A stretch of 54,642 nucleotides of DNA from Acidimicrobiaceae bacterium (GTDB lineage: Bacteria; Actinomycetota; Acidimicrobiia; Acidimicrobiales; Aldehydirespiratoraceae), in contig PBTQ01000035.1 of assembly GCA_002729125.1 (NCBI GenBank), positions 1-54,642 of the forward strand, in the 5' to 3' direction. The notes under the pieces are model-generated. The model saw only the letters and a list, made by a program, of their open reading frames with translations. It was not told the origin of the DNA and made no database searches. This document shows, one piece after another, positions 15,322-24,062 of this stretch (positions are counted from its first letter, which is position 1; each line of letters starts with the position of its first letter). The position numbers and the translations under genes are program-made.

Positions 15322-16722
15322 ATGACAACGGAGAACCTCGAACCTTCGCCACTCACGTGGCTCGGCGGCGATCGTCGTTTGGCGCGCTCGGTGGTCCGTC
15401 CGGTTCGTGATTTGCTGCAGATCGAGGCGTCCGGCGGACTTCTCCTGATCCTCGCCACCATCGTTGCGCTGGTGTGGGCCAACTCGCCGTGGCAGGAGTC
15501 CTACGAGTCCTTCATTCACTTCCACATCAGCCTCGAGTTCGGCTCGTTGCTCACGATCGATGAGCCACTCGAGGCGTGGGTCAACGATGCCTTGATGGTC
15601 GTCTTCTTCTTCGTCGTCGGGCTCGAGATCAAGAAGGAACTCGTCAGCGGCGAACTCGCCAACCCGCGCGCTGCTGCACTCCCAGCGATGGCTGCGCTCG
15701 GCGGCATGATTGTGCCCGCCCTTATCTTCCTCGCATTCAACGCCGGTGCAGTCGGCGCCGACGGTTGGGGCATCCCGATGGCCACCGACATTGCCTTCGC
15801 CGTCGGCATCATCTCCTTGCTCGGTGATCGTGTCCCGAAGGCGATGAAGGTCTTCCTCTTGACACTTGCCGTCGTCGACGACGTCGGCGCGATCGTCGTG
15901 ATCGCGATCTTCTACACCTCCGACCTCTCGATTAGCTGGTCGCTTGCCGCCGTCGGACTCGTCGCCGTTGTGCTGCTGATGAAGCTCGCCCGGATCTGGT
16001 ACATCCCGCTCTACGTGGTCGTGGGTGTTGTCTTGTGGTTGGCGGTTTTCGAATCAGGCATCCACGCCACGATCGCCGGCGTCGCCCTCGGGCTCATCTG
16101 CCCTGCGCATCCGCTGCGCGCCTACGCTGCCGACCCGTGCGTCGATGCCGCCGACAATTCTCACGTCGGGTCGGCGATCACCGGTGAGGCGAACCCGAGA
16201 GTGATCCGACGAGCCAACTTCGAGATCCGAGAGCAGCTGTCGGTGGCCGAGCGCCTTGCCGACCTCCTCCACCCGTTCAGCTCGTACCTGATCATCCCGT
16301 TGTTCGCCCTGGTGAACGCCGGGATAGAGATCTCCTCGGAGACCCTCAAGGATGCAGTCACGAGCGACATCACCCTCGGCGTGGTGCTTGGCCTCATCGT
16401 CGGCAAATTCGTCGGTGTCTCCCTGTTCACGTGGCTCGGTGTGCGGCTCGGTATTGCCGGTCTGCCGCAGGGCGCAACCTTCCGCCACGTCGCCGGCCTC
16501 GCTCTCATCGCAGGCATCGGTTTCACCGTGTCGTTGTTCATCACCGGCCTGGCTTTCGACGACCCGATGGTTGTCGACGAGGCGAAACTCGGCATCCTGG
16601 GAGCGTCGGTGATCGCTGCAACCCTCGGTTCACTTGTGCTCCTCTGGGCCAAGCCTGCAGTCGGTCCCGAAGCGGTCGACCCCAACGAGCCCCCCCACCC
16701 CGAACCCGCGGAGATCCACTGA
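15322..16722 (+). CDS. nhaA: Na+/H+ antiporter NhaA
   Basis: The 466-residue membrane protein exchanges Na+ for H+ and supports pH and salt tolerance. It has about 12 membrane segments. Diagnostic stretches are NDALMVVFFFVVGLEIKKELVSGEL, PMATDIAFAVGIISLLG with the first key Asp, and LAVVDDVGAIVVIAIFY with the paired aspartates of the ion site. Later segments include SYLIIPLFALVNAG and GIGFTVSLFITGLAF. The C-terminal tail is proline-rich. Its stop overlaps the topA start (TGATG), so topA is probably translated from the same mRNA. NhaA is often found in marine bacteria, consistent with but not proof of such a habitat. Confidence 0.95.
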   Translation: MTTENLEPSPLTWLGGDRRLARSVVRPVRDLLQIEASGGLLLILATIVALVWANSPWQESYESFIHFHISLEFGSLLTIDEPLEAWVNDALMVVFFFVVGLEIKKELVSGELANPRAAALPAMAALGGMIVPALIFLAFNAGAVGADGWGIPMATDIAFAVGIISLLGDRVPKAMKVFLLTLAVVDDVGAIVVIAIFYTSDLSISWSLAAVGLVAVVLLMKLARIWYIPLYVVVGVVLWLAVFESGIHATIAGVALGLICPAHPLRAYAADPCVDAADNSHVGSAITGEANPRVIRRANFEIREQLSVAERLADLLHPFSSYLIIPLFALVNAGIEISSETLKDAVTSDITLGVVLGLIVGKFVGVSLFTWLGVRLGIAGLPQGATFRHVAGLALIAGIGFTVSLFITGLAFDDPMVVDEAKLGILGASVIAATLGSLVLLWAKPAVGPEAVDPNEPPHPEPAEIH

Positions 16723-19442
16723 TGGCCAATGCACTCGTCATCGTCGAGAGCCCTGCCAAGGCCAAGAAAATCCAGGAGTACCTGGGTTCCGAGTTCACGG
16801 TCGAGTCGTCGATCGGTCACATTCGTGATCTACCGCGCAACGCCTCCGACGTGCCGAAGGCCTACAAGGGCGAATCGTGGGCCCGCACCGGCATCGACGT
16901 CGACAACGGGTTCAAGCCGCTGTACGTGGAGAACCGTGACAAGAAGGATCACATTCGCCTCCTGAAGAAACTGCTGAAGGAGGCCGACGAGCTCTATCTC
17001 GCAACCGATGAGGATCGTGAAGGTGAGGCGATCGCCTGGCACCTGATCGAGGTGCTCAACCCTGCACCCGAAATGCCCGTCAAGCGGATGGTGTTCCACG
17101 AGATCACCAAGGACGCCATCCAGCTTGCCGTGCAGTCGCCGCGCGAACTCGACCGCAAGATGGTCGATGCGCAGGAGGCCCGCCGCATCCTCGACCGCCT
17201 CTACGGCTACGAGGTCAGCCCGGTGCTCTGGAAGAAGGTGATGCCGCAGCTGTCGGCCGGCCGTGTTCAGTCGGTTGCCACCCGCATCGTCGTCGAGCGT
17301 GAACGTGAACGCATGGCGTTCATCGAGGCCAGCTACTGGGATGTGAAGGGCACGTTCGCCGCTGCGCCGGGCGACGACCAGCGCGAGTTTTCTGCGGCGC
17401 TCAACACGATTGACGGGGTCCGGTTGGCGAGCGGTCGCGACTTCGGCGACGACGGCCGTCTCGCTCGTGACGACGTTACCGTGCTCGACGAGGCCGGGGC
17501 CCAGGCGTTGGTCGGCGCGCTCGACGGCGTGCCCTATGAGGTCAGTGCTCGTGAGACGAAGCCCTACCGTCGCCGTCCCGCCGCACCGTTCATTACCTCG
17601 ACCTACCAGCAGGAGGCGGGCCGCAAGCTTGGGATGAGTGCCCAGATGGCAATGCGGGCTGCCCAGGGCCTCTACGAAAAGGGCTACATCACCTATATGC
17701 GAACCGACAGCACCACGCTGTCGGACACGGCACTGCAGGCTGCCCGCACGATGATCTCGGAGCGCTACGGGAAGGACTTCCTCCCCGATGCGCCCCGCCA
17801 CTACGCCACGAAGTCGAAGAACGCGCAGGAAGCCCACGAGGCGATCCGTCCAGCGGGCGACGCGTTCCGGCCCCCTTCGGAGGTCGCCCAGGAGGTGCCC
17901 CAGTCCGAGGCGCGGGCGTATGAACTGATCTGGCAGCGCGTCGTTGCGTCGCAGATGACCGACTGCACTGGCGAGACTGTCACCTTGAAGCTCGGCGCCA
18001 CCGCGCGCGATGGTCGAGACGTTGAGTTCGCAGCGTCGGGCACTGTGATCGCCCATATGGGCTTCCGTGAGGTCTACGAGGAGACCAAGGTTCAGGATCG
18101 CGACAGCGAAGACGATGCTGACGAACGGCGCCTCCCCCCGCTCGTCAAGGGAGATGCTGCCCGCGCTGCCGGCCCGCTCGATTTCGAGGGGCACACCACG
18201 TCTCCGCCGAGCCGCTTCACCGAGGCGTCACTCGTCAAGCGCCTCGAGGAACTCGGCGTGGGGCGTCCGTCGACCTACGCGTCGATCATTGGCACCATCC
18301 AGGACCGTGGCTATGTCTGGAAGAAGGGTTCGGCGCTCGTGCCGTCGTTCACCGCCTTCTCGGTGGTCAACGTGATGGAGGGCCACTTTCCCAACCTCGT
18401 CGACTACGCCTTTACTGCCAAGATGGAGGACGACCTCGACAAGATCGCGACCGGTACCGAGGAGGCTGAGCCGTGGCTCAGCCGCTTCTATTTCGGCGAG
18501 GGCGACGTCGGCGAGCCGGGCCTGAAGGAGAAGGTGTCGACCCGTCTCCCCGACATCGACGCCCGCATGGTCAACACCATTCCGCTCGGCATGAGCGACG
18601 AGGGTAAGCCGGTCGTGGCCCGCGTCGGCCGGTACGGCCCCTACGTCCAGATGGGCGATAGCGACAATGCCGACAACAACCAGACCGCGTCGATCCCCGA
18701 CGACCTTCCCCCCGACGAACTCACCCTCGACAAAGCAATCGAGTACCTCGCGATCCCGAAGGAGGGGCGCATCATCGGCGTGCATCCCGAACACGGCCTC
18801 GAGATCTATGCGAAGGCGGGCCGCTTCGGCCCCTACGTCCAGGTCGGCACCCACGAGGACTGGGAGGAACGAGGAGAGGAGAAGCCACCCACCGGTTCGC
18901 TCTTCTCGACGATGTCGGTCGAGACGTTGACGTTCGAGGAAGCCCTCCAAATTTTGACGCTGCCGCGCACGGTCGGTGCCCACCCCGAGACGGGTGAGGT
19001 CATCACCGTGCAGAACGGTCGTTACGGCCCGTATCTCAAGATGGGCACCGACAGCCGCAGCCTCGAGACGGAGGCCCAGTTGCTCACCGTCACGCTCGAG
19101 GAGTGCCTGGCGATCCTTGCCCAGCCGAAGCGTCGCCGTGGTCAGGCCGCAGCGAAACCGCCGCTGCGCGACATGGGCACCGATCCTGAGACCGGCAACT
19201 CGATGATCGTGAAGGACGGCCGCTTCGGGCCCTACGTCACCGACGGCGAGTACAACGCCTCGTTGCGTAAGGGCGACACGGTCGAGGAGCTGACCGTTGA
19301 ACGGGCCGCCGAACTTCTCGCCGACCGTCGGGCCAAGGGTCCGGCCGAGAAAAAGGCGACAAAGAAGAAGGCCGCCAAGAAGAAGGCCGCCAAGAAGAAG
19401 GCGACGAAGAAGAAGGCCGCCGCTTCCAGCGGCGACGAGTGA
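16722..19442 (+). CDS. topA: DNA topoisomerase I (type IA)
   Basis: The start is the ATG at 16722, overlapping the nhaA stop; the ORF track extends it wrongly into nhaA. The 906-residue enzyme relaxes negative supercoils. The Toprim domain is at the N-terminus (LVIVESPAKAKKIQEYL and ATDEDREGEAIAWHL). The active-site tyrosine lies in GYITYMRTDSTTLS. After the core come several Topo_C repeats, each with a GRFGPYV or GRYGPYL motif. There are no zinc fingers; the tail is lysine/alanine-rich (KKAAKKKAAKKKATKKK), as in other actinobacterial TopA proteins, where the basic tail aids processivity. The position before tmk-holB agrees with other actinobacteria. Confidence 0.96.
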   Translation: MANALVIVESPAKAKKIQEYLGSEFTVESSIGHIRDLPRNASDVPKAYKGESWARTGIDVDNGFKPLYVENRDKKDHIRLLKKLLKEADELYLATDEDREGEAIAWHLIEVLNPAPEMPVKRMVFHEITKDAIQLAVQSPRELDRKMVDAQEARRILDRLYGYEVSPVLWKKVMPQLSAGRVQSVATRIVVERERERMAFIEASYWDVKGTFAAAPGDDQREFSAALNTIDGVRLASGRDFGDDGRLARDDVTVLDEAGAQALVGALDGVPYEVSARETKPYRRRPAAPFITSTYQQEAGRKLGMSAQMAMRAAQGLYEKGYITYMRTDSTTLSDTALQAARTMISERYGKDFLPDAPRHYATKSKNAQEAHEAIRPAGDAFRPPSEVAQEVPQSEARAYELIWQRVVASQMTDCTGETVTLKLGATARDGRDVEFAASGTVIAHMGFREVYEETKVQDRDSEDDADERRLPPLVKGDAARAAGPLDFEGHTTSPPSRFTEASLVKRLEELGVGRPSTYASIIGTIQDRGYVWKKGSALVPSFTAFSVVNVMEGHFPNLVDYAFTAKMEDDLDKIATGTEEAEPWLSRFYFGEGDVGEPGLKEKVSTRLPDIDARMVNTIPLGMSDEGKPVVARVGRYGPYVQMGDSDNADNNQTASIPDDLPPDELTLDKAIEYLAIPKEGRIIGVHPEHGLEIYAKAGRFGPYVQVGTHEDWEERGEEKPPTGSLFSTMSVETLTFEEALQILTLPRTVGAHPETGEVITVQNGRYGPYLKMGTDSRSLETEAQLLTVTLEECLAILAQPKRRRGQAAAKPPLRDMGTDPETGNSMIVKDGRFGPYVTDGEYNASLRKGDTVEELTVERAAELLADRRAKGPAEKKATKKKAAKKKAAKKKATKKKAAASSGDE
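19353..19426 (+). repeat. Low-complexity AAGAAG repeat in the topA tail
   Basis: Reiterated AAGAAGAAGGCCGCC-type units encode the Lys/Ala tail. The stretch is internal to topA and could be prone to in-frame length variation. Confidence 0.7.
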
Positions 19443-19465
19443 TCGAGCCGCTGCTCGTGGTCCCC

Positions 19466-19471
19466 TAAGGT
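19466..19471 (+). promoter_or_regulatory. Putative -10 element of MFS-tmk-holB
   Basis: TAAGGT ends exactly 7 nt before the GTG at 19479; no Shine-Dalgarno is evident. Confidence 0.45.
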
Positions 19472-19478
19472 CGTCGGC

Positions 19479-20906
19479 GTGAGCGCCCCCGGTTCCAGTG
19501 CGGAACGCCTACAGGATGCGGTCGGAGCCACGCGCCCGGGCAGCCGCATCGACTCGATCTTCGGATCGTGGGAGTTCTTCAAACTCTGGGTCGCTCAGGT
19601 CATCTCCGCAACGGGTGACTGGCTTGGCCTGATTGCGATCATCTCGCTTGCCGAACGCATCAGCGATGGGTCGGCGGGAACCGCGATTGCGTTGGTTCTC
19701 GCGGCCCGCATCGCTCCAGGGTTTTTCCTTGCTACCGCTGCGGGCGTGATCGTCGACCGCCTCGATCGCAAGCGGGTGATGTTGTTCTGCGATGTTGGTC
19801 GGGCGCTCGTGTTCTTCGCGTTGCCGTTCGTCGACAGCCTCTTCGGATTGATCCTCGCCTCGTTCGTCCTCGAGGCCCTCACGATGCTGTGGTCGCCGGC
19901 GAAGGAAGCGGTCGTCCCGAACATCGTGCCGAAAGAGAAGCTCACCACCGCCAACTCGCTCAACGTGGCGGCGGCGTACGGCATGTTCCCCGTGGCGGCC
20001 GGCATCGCTGCGCTCCTCGCCAAGCTCTCGGAGGGCTTCGCCGACGAGGGTTGGGTCAACACGTGGCAGTTCAACGAGGAGGGGTTGGCCTTCTATGTCA
20101 ACGGCCTGTCGTTCCTGGCCACTGCCGCCATCATCGGGCGCATTCACTGGGCCCGCCGCACCCGCGAGGAGCGACTCGGTGCTGAGCGGGGGAGCTGGGA
20201 CTTGGGAGGGGCGTTCCGCGAACTCCGCGAGGGCTGGGAGTTCATTGCGGTCAACCCGATCGTCCGGGCGGTCAACATCGGACTGGCCACGGGGGTGATC
20301 GGTGGCGGCATGCTCGTACCGCTCGGTGCGATCTTCGTCGATGAGGTCATCGCCGGTGAAGGCGCTGATTTCAACCTGATTCTGTTCGCGCTCGGCACCG
20401 GTATGGCGATCGGGGTCCTGACGGCATCGGTTTTCCAAACCCGGATCAACCGTGCCCGAGTCTTCCCACTTGCGCTCGTGGTTGCGGGCGCTGGTCTGCT
20501 CGTCGCCGGGTCGGCGTCGATTCTGTCGATCGTCGTCCCGATGATCGCGGTTGTGGGGTTTGCCGCCGGCCCGATCTATGTCCTCGGTTTCACCTTGCTG
20601 CACGAGAACGTCGACGACGAGCTTCGCGGCCGGATCTTCGCCTCACTGCTGGTGCTGGTTCGCTTCTGTGTGCTGATCGCTCTCGCGATCGCACCGATCC
20701 TCTCCGAACTGCTCGACGGACTCTCGGACTCGATCTGGGGGCGTGAGATTATGCTCGGGGGGTTGGCGATCTTCGTGCCGGGGGTGCGTCTCGCTATGTG
20801 GATCTCGGCCTTCATCATCGTGATGGCCGGTGGATTGGCGATGTGGAGTTTGCGCGCCGGGTCCGGTGCGTTCATCGCCGAGGCAGAGTCGGAGCCGAGC
20901 TCGTGA
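19479..20906 (+). CDS. Major facilitator superfamily transporter (MFS_3-like)
   Basis: The 475-residue protein has about 12 membrane segments after a polar N-terminus. The segment-2/3 loop reads GVIVDRLDRKRVMLFCDVGRA, the typical MFS signature of the enterobactin-exporter/macrolide-efflux-like group. Later segments include IGLATGVIGGGMLVPLGAIF and GRIFASLLVLVRFC. It probably exports a small molecule, but no substrate can be inferred. It is first in a coupled MFS-tmk-holB run: its TGA overlaps the GTG of tmk. In related genomes, genes between topA and tmk vary, so co-location with tmk need not mean shared function. Confidence 0.85.
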   Translation: MSAPGSSAERLQDAVGATRPGSRIDSIFGSWEFFKLWVAQVISATGDWLGLIAIISLAERISDGSAGTAIALVLAARIAPGFFLATAAGVIVDRLDRKRVMLFCDVGRALVFFALPFVDSLFGLILASFVLEALTMLWSPAKEAVVPNIVPKEKLTTANSLNVAAAYGMFPVAAGIAALLAKLSEGFADEGWVNTWQFNEEGLAFYVNGLSFLATAAIIGRIHWARRTREERLGAERGSWDLGGAFRELREGWEFIAVNPIVRAVNIGLATGVIGGGMLVPLGAIFVDEVIAGEGADFNLILFALGTGMAIGVLTASVFQTRINRARVFPLALVVAGAGLLVAGSASILSIVVPMIAVVGFAAGPIYVLGFTLLHENVDDELRGRIFASLLVLVRFCVLIALAIAPILSELLDGLSDSIWGREIMLGGLAIFVPGVRLAMWISAFIIVMAGGLAMWSLRAGSGAFIAEAESEPSS

Positions 20907-21511
20907 CCGGCCGGCTGATCGTGTTCGAGGGGGCCGACGCTTCCGGGAAGTCGACCCAGGCTCGACGCCTTGCGTCGCGCCTGGGCGTCGAGTTGACCTT
21001 TCAGTTCGGCGCGACGGAGATCGGCAGCGCAATCCGGTCGATCCTGCTCGATCCGGCGCACGCAGCGCTCGACGATCGGGCCGAGGCCCTGCTCGTCATC
21101 GCTGACAAGGCCCAACACGTTGCCGAAATCGTCGGCCCTGCGCTCGAGCGCGGCGACACGATCGTGTCCGATCGCTACACCGCGTCGAGCACGGCGTATC
21201 AGGGCTACGGACGCGGGCTCGATCTCGGTCAACTCGATGCCATGATGCGATTCGCGACCCATGGCTTCGAGCCGGATCTCACGGTGCTGCTCGACGTCGA
21301 GTGGCCGGTCGCCCGAGTGCGCCTCGGCGATCAGATGGATCGCATCGAGGGGGCCGGGGCCGCCTTCCACACCCGTGTGCGAAACGGGTACCGCGAACTC
21401 GCGGCCGCCGACCCCGACCGATGGTTGGTCGTCGACGCTGATGGCACCGTTGACGAGGTCGCCGCACGGGTCGACACTGCCGTCGAAGCGTGGTTGGCGG
21501 CGAACCCGTGA
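20903..21511 (+). CDS. tmk: Thymidylate kinase
   Basis: The start is the GTG at 20903 (MTGRLIVFEGADASGKST), overlapping the MFS stop by 4 nt. The 202-residue enzyme phosphorylates dTMP to dTDP. The P-loop is FEGADASGKST, the DR(Y/H) motif is SDRYTASSTAYQGYGRGL and the LID region follows LDVEWPVARVR. Its stop overlaps the GTG of holB. The MFS-tmk-holB overlaps suggest one mRNA for DNA precursor supply and clamp loading. Confidence 0.95.
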   Translation: MTGRLIVFEGADASGKSTQARRLASRLGVELTFQFGATEIGSAIRSILLDPAHAALDDRAEALLVIADKAQHVAEIVGPALERGDTIVSDRYTASSTAYQGYGRGLDLGQLDAMMRFATHGFEPDLTVLLDVEWPVARVRLGDQMDRIEGAGAAFHTRVRNGYRELAAADPDRWLVVDADGTVDEVAARVDTAVEAWLAANP

Positions 21512-22554
21512 GCTGGGATCTCATCGTCGGTCAGCAGGAGGCGGTTCGTCGTCTCGAAGCTGCGGTCACGGCGCCCGTCCACGCCTACTTGTTCGTCGGG
21601 CCGGGTGGTGCCGGGAAGCGTCGAGCTGCCACCATCTTCGCCGGTGAGTTGTTGGCTGTTGCCGATCCTGACAACGCCGAACGGCATCGCCGACTTGCCG
21701 CTGACGAGTCGCACGCCGATGTCCACATTCTCGATCCGGTCGGCAACAACCTGCGCCGCGACGAAGAAGCGGAGCCGCTCATCGTGCAGGCCAGTCGGTC
21801 GCCGGTCGAAGGCAAGCGCAAGGTGCTGATCGTCAATCGCTTCCACACGGCGACCGCTGCTGCTGCTGCCTCGCTGCTCAAGACGATCGAGGAGCCTCCT
21901 GAGACCTCAATCTTCGTGCTGCTCGCCGAGGGTGTCCCGCCGGAGCACATCACGATCGAGAGTCGCTGCACGCGCGTCGATTTCCCGCCGATCGCCGAGG
22001 AGGCGATCACTGATGCGCTGGTTGCGGAAGGACTCGTTTCTCCGGAGCAGGCGCCGGTCATCGCCGCCGCCGCATCGGGCAGCGTCGAACGGGCGCGCAC
22101 GCTGGTGGCCGACGATCGGCTCGTGGCCCGGCGAGATGCCTGGTGGTCGATTCCGGACCGACTCGACGGCACCGGGGCCGCAGTCGCGGTGATGGTGGAG
22201 GAGGTGCGGGCGCTCATCGATGATGCCGGCAAAGCCAAGGTTGCCCAGCACGATGCCGAACTCGAGGCGATGGATGCCCGCGAGGAGCAGCTGGGTATTC
22301 GAGGCTCAGGTCGCAAGGATCTCGACGCCCGCCATCGTCGTGAGCTGCGTCAGTTCCGCACCGAAGAACTCCGCTTCGGGCTTGCCACGCTCGCCACTCG
22401 GTATCGCGAAGCGATTGTCGCAGGTGACGATCACCGTGGCCTGCTCGACGGTATCGATGCGTTGCGTCACACCCAGGACGCCTTGGTGCGGAACCCCAAC
22501 GAGGCATTGGCTCTCCAGGCCTTGTTGCTGAAGCTGCCGTCGCTCGCACGGTGA
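21508..22554 (+). CDS. holB: DNA polymerase III delta' subunit (clamp loader)
   Basis: The start is the GTG at 21508 (MSWDLIVGQQEAVRRLEAAV), overlapping the tmk stop. The 348-residue protein is an AAA+ clamp-loader subunit that opens and loads the sliding clamp. It has a P-loop-like GPGGAGKRR with an Arg in place of the usual Thr/Ser, KVLIVNRFHTATAAAAASLLKTIEEPP (sensor and SRC-adjacent region) and ESRCTRVDFPPI. A modified P-loop is usual for delta', which does not hydrolyse ATP. tRNA-Thr follows 37 bp downstream. Confidence 0.92.
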   Translation: MSWDLIVGQQEAVRRLEAAVTAPVHAYLFVGPGGAGKRRAATIFAGELLAVADPDNAERHRRLAADESHADVHILDPVGNNLRRDEEAEPLIVQASRSPVEGKRKVLIVNRFHTATAAAAASLLKTIEEPPETSIFVLLAEGVPPEHITIESRCTRVDFPPIAEEAITDALVAEGLVSPEQAPVIAAAASGSVERARTLVADDRLVARRDAWWSIPDRLDGTGAAVAVMVEEVRALIDDAGKAKVAQHDAELEAMDAREEQLGIRGSGRKDLDARHRRELRQFRTEELRFGLATLATRYREAIVAGDDHRGLLDGIDALRHTQDALVRNPNEALALQALLLKLPSLAR

Positions 22555-22575
22555 GGATCAGGCACCGGGACTTGG

Positions 22576-22581
22576 TACTGT
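22576..22581 (+). promoter_or_regulatory. Putative -10 element of tRNA-Thr
   Basis: TACTGT lies 10 nt before the first base of the tRNA, which would leave only a few leader bases. Confidence 0.4.
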
Positions 22582-22591
22582 TCGATCCCTC

Positions 22592-22664
22592 GCCCGAGTA
22601 GCTCAGTTGGTAGAGCGACGCTCTCGTAAAGCGTAGGTCAGGAGTTCAATTCTCCTCTCGGGCT
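22592..22664 (+). tRNA. tRNA-Thr (CGU anticodon)
   Basis: A standard 73-nt cloverleaf. The acceptor is GCCCGAG/CTCGGGC with U as discriminator, the anticodon stem is ACGCT/AGCGT, and the loop CTCGTAA gives anticodon CGU for threonine codon ACG. The T loop is TTCAATT. CCA is not encoded, unlike the tRNA-Sec in this window. Confidence 0.95.
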
Positions 22665-22725
22665 CTCTGCTCCGACCCCGGCCGCACCGAGTTTCGCCCC
22701 CCCCGCCCCCCACCAGGAGGCCCGT

Positions 22726-23304
22726 GTGGCTGACCAAGCCACCTTCGCCGAAGACGCGATGCCGTTGATGGACGGCCTGTACGGCGCGGCGATGCGCATG
22801 ACCCGCAACGCGGCCGATGCCGAAGACCTCGTCCAGGAGACGTACCTCAAGGCGTTCAACGCCTACGAACGGTTCGAGGCGGGCACGAACCTCAAGGCGT
22901 GGATGTATCGCATCCTCACCAACAGTTACATCAATGCCTACCGCAAGAAGCAGCGCCGGCCCGACGAGTCCGACATCGACGACATCGAGGACCTCTACCT
23001 TTACCGACGCCTCGGTGGTGCTGAGTCGGCGGTGCTGAGCCGCTCAGCTGAGGACGAACTCCTGGAGATGTTCGGTGAGGACGAAGTGAAGTTGGCGCTC
23101 GAGGATCTTCCCGAGCACTACCGGATGCCAATCCTGCTGGCCGACGTCGAGGGCTTTGCCTACAAGGAGATCGCCGAGATCTTGGACGTACCGATCGGCA
23201 CGGTGATGTCGCGACTGCACCGTGGAAGAAAGCAGCTCCAGAAGCGGTTGTACTCGTTCGCTGAGGAGCACCGTCTCCTTCCCGACCCTGAGCCTGTGTC
23301 ATGA
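22726..23304 (+). CDS. ECF sigma factor, SigH/SigR-like
   Basis: The 192-residue protein follows the SigR/SigH pattern. Region 2 has [22 protein letters not shown] and [15 protein letters not shown]; region 4 has [20 protein letters not shown] and the helix-turn-helix [26 protein letters not shown]. Members of this group drive the response to disulfide and heat stress (thioredoxin, protease and mycothiol genes) and are held by a redox-sensing zinc anti-sigma factor. The next gene overlaps as ATGA and encodes an RsrA-like protein, which supports this reading. A Shine-Dalgarno (CCAGGAGGCC) precedes the GTG. Confidence 0.92.
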   Translation: MADQATFAEDAMPLMDGLYGAAMRMTRNAADAEDLVQETYLKAFNAYERFEAGTNLKAWMYRILTNSYINAYRKKQRRPDESDIDDIEDLYLYRRLGGAESAVLSRSAEDELLEMFGEDEVKLALEDLPEHYRMPILLADVEGFAYKEIAEILDVPIGTVMSRLHRGRKQLQKRLYSFAEEHRLLPDPEPVS

Positions 23305-23567
23305 CCGATCCGTGTGGTGAGTTCGAATCCCGCGACTGTGGTAGCGGCAACCCATGCGTGTCGACGTACCTCGACAACTGCCCGCAGGATGTCGAGTGCC
23401 AGGCCATCATTCAGGCGCTCGTCGTGAAATGCAGCACGTGCAACGACACGTACGCGTTCGAGATGCGGGTTCGAACGGTCGTGTCGAGGCGCTGCAGCGA
23501 CCAGGTCCCAGACGCCCTGAAATCGAAGATCTTCCAGGCGATCCAGCAGACCCAACGCAAACGGTAG
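23301..23567 (+). CDS. RsrA-like cysteine-rich anti-sigma factor (divergent)
   Basis: The 88-residue protein overlaps the ECF sigma gene by 4 nt. The region [36 protein letters not shown] aligns with the zinc-binding anti-sigma domain of RsrA/RshA, including the CxxC pair, and [18 protein letters not shown] matches the C-terminal end. It has eight cysteines, but the histidine of the H-x3-C-x2-C motif is leucine here. It would bind the sigma factor and release it on thiol oxidation. The missing His means zinc, if bound, must use another ligand, perhaps one of the extra cysteines. Assignment rests mainly on context. Confidence 0.75.
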   Translation: MTDPCGEFESRDCGSGNPCVSTYLDNCPQDVECQAIIQALVVKCSTCNDTYAFEMRVRTVVSRRCSDQVPDALKSKIFQAIQQTQRKR

Positions 23568-23582
23568 ACCGGACGCCCGGTC
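23567..23582 (+). terminator. Possible hairpin after the sigma/anti-sigma pair
   Basis: GACCGG-ACGC-CCGGTC forms a perfect 6-bp stem starting at the last base of the anti-sigma stop codon. It is short and without a T-run. Confidence 0.35.
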
Positions 23583-23632
23583 CCCGATGGTCTCCGTTCT
23601 GGAACATTCTGGTGACAAGTGGAACTAAACGC

Positions 23633-23839
23633 ATGGGTCGTTCCGTAGACCCGAACATGCGGGTCATAGGAGAAAAGTTCACCAGCATCGAGCGCAAACT
23701 TCCGGTCATGGAAGTCGGGCGGGTCTGCCTTGAGCCCGGCTGCGCCACGCACCTCAGCCGGTATAACGATCAGGAGTACTGCGCGCTCCACGCACCGATG
23801 GTGGTGCCCCGGATGCGCGGCACGGTGCTCGACGACTGA
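23633..23839 (+). CDS. Small zinc-ribbon-like protein, 68 aa
   Basis: From the ATG at 23633 the product is MGRSVDPNMRVIGEKF followed by a C-terminal knuckle VCLEPGCATHLSRYNDQEYCALH, where C-x4-C and C-x2-H could bind zinc. Similar short Cys/His motifs with LS(R/K)YN occur in small actinobacterial proteins of unknown role. It follows the sigma/anti-sigma pair by 65 bp. An internal ATG at 23657 is an alternative start. A DNA- or protein-binding role is only a guess. Confidence 0.7.
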   Translation: MGRSVDPNMRVIGEKFTSIERKLPVMEVGRVCLEPGCATHLSRYNDQEYCALHAPMVVPRMRGTVLDD

Positions 23840-23922
23840 CGCGCGAGCCCGGTTTCGGGTCGCTGAGGTTCGCGTTCTCGGGCAGGTCTGCACCTGACTG
23901 CGGCTCGCGGCATCGGGGCGCC

Positions 23923-23928
23923 TACACT
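23923..23928 (+). promoter_or_regulatory. Putative -10 element of the F420-associated operon
   Basis: TACACT ends exactly 7 nt before the ATG at 23936. Confidence 0.45.
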
Positions 23929-23935
23929 CTCCAGC

Positions 23936-24061
23936 ATGTTCGCTGTCGTATGGCATTTCTGGATCGCTCCGGTCCTCGTTGGCGCCACTATCCTCGCTAT
24001 CGTCGCCTCGGTCGCTGGCTACCTCAACCAGGTGACGTTCAAGCGTTATCCGCGGGACTGA
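23936..24061 (+). CDS. Small membrane protein, 41 aa
   Basis: ATG to TGA encodes MFAVVWHFWIAPVLVGATIL with one strong membrane helix, then GYLNQVTFKRYPRD. It is too short for the ORF track but ends one base before the metalloprotease ATG and has a well-placed TACACT, so it is probably the first gene of that operon. It is a conserved-looking small membrane protein of unknown function. Confidence 0.7.
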   Translation: MFAVVWHFWIAPVLVGATILAIVASVAGYLNQVTFKRYPRD

Positions 24062-24062
24062 T

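Noticed and set aside
16830-18194. 454-aa minus-strand ORF
   Set aside because: Antisense to topA.
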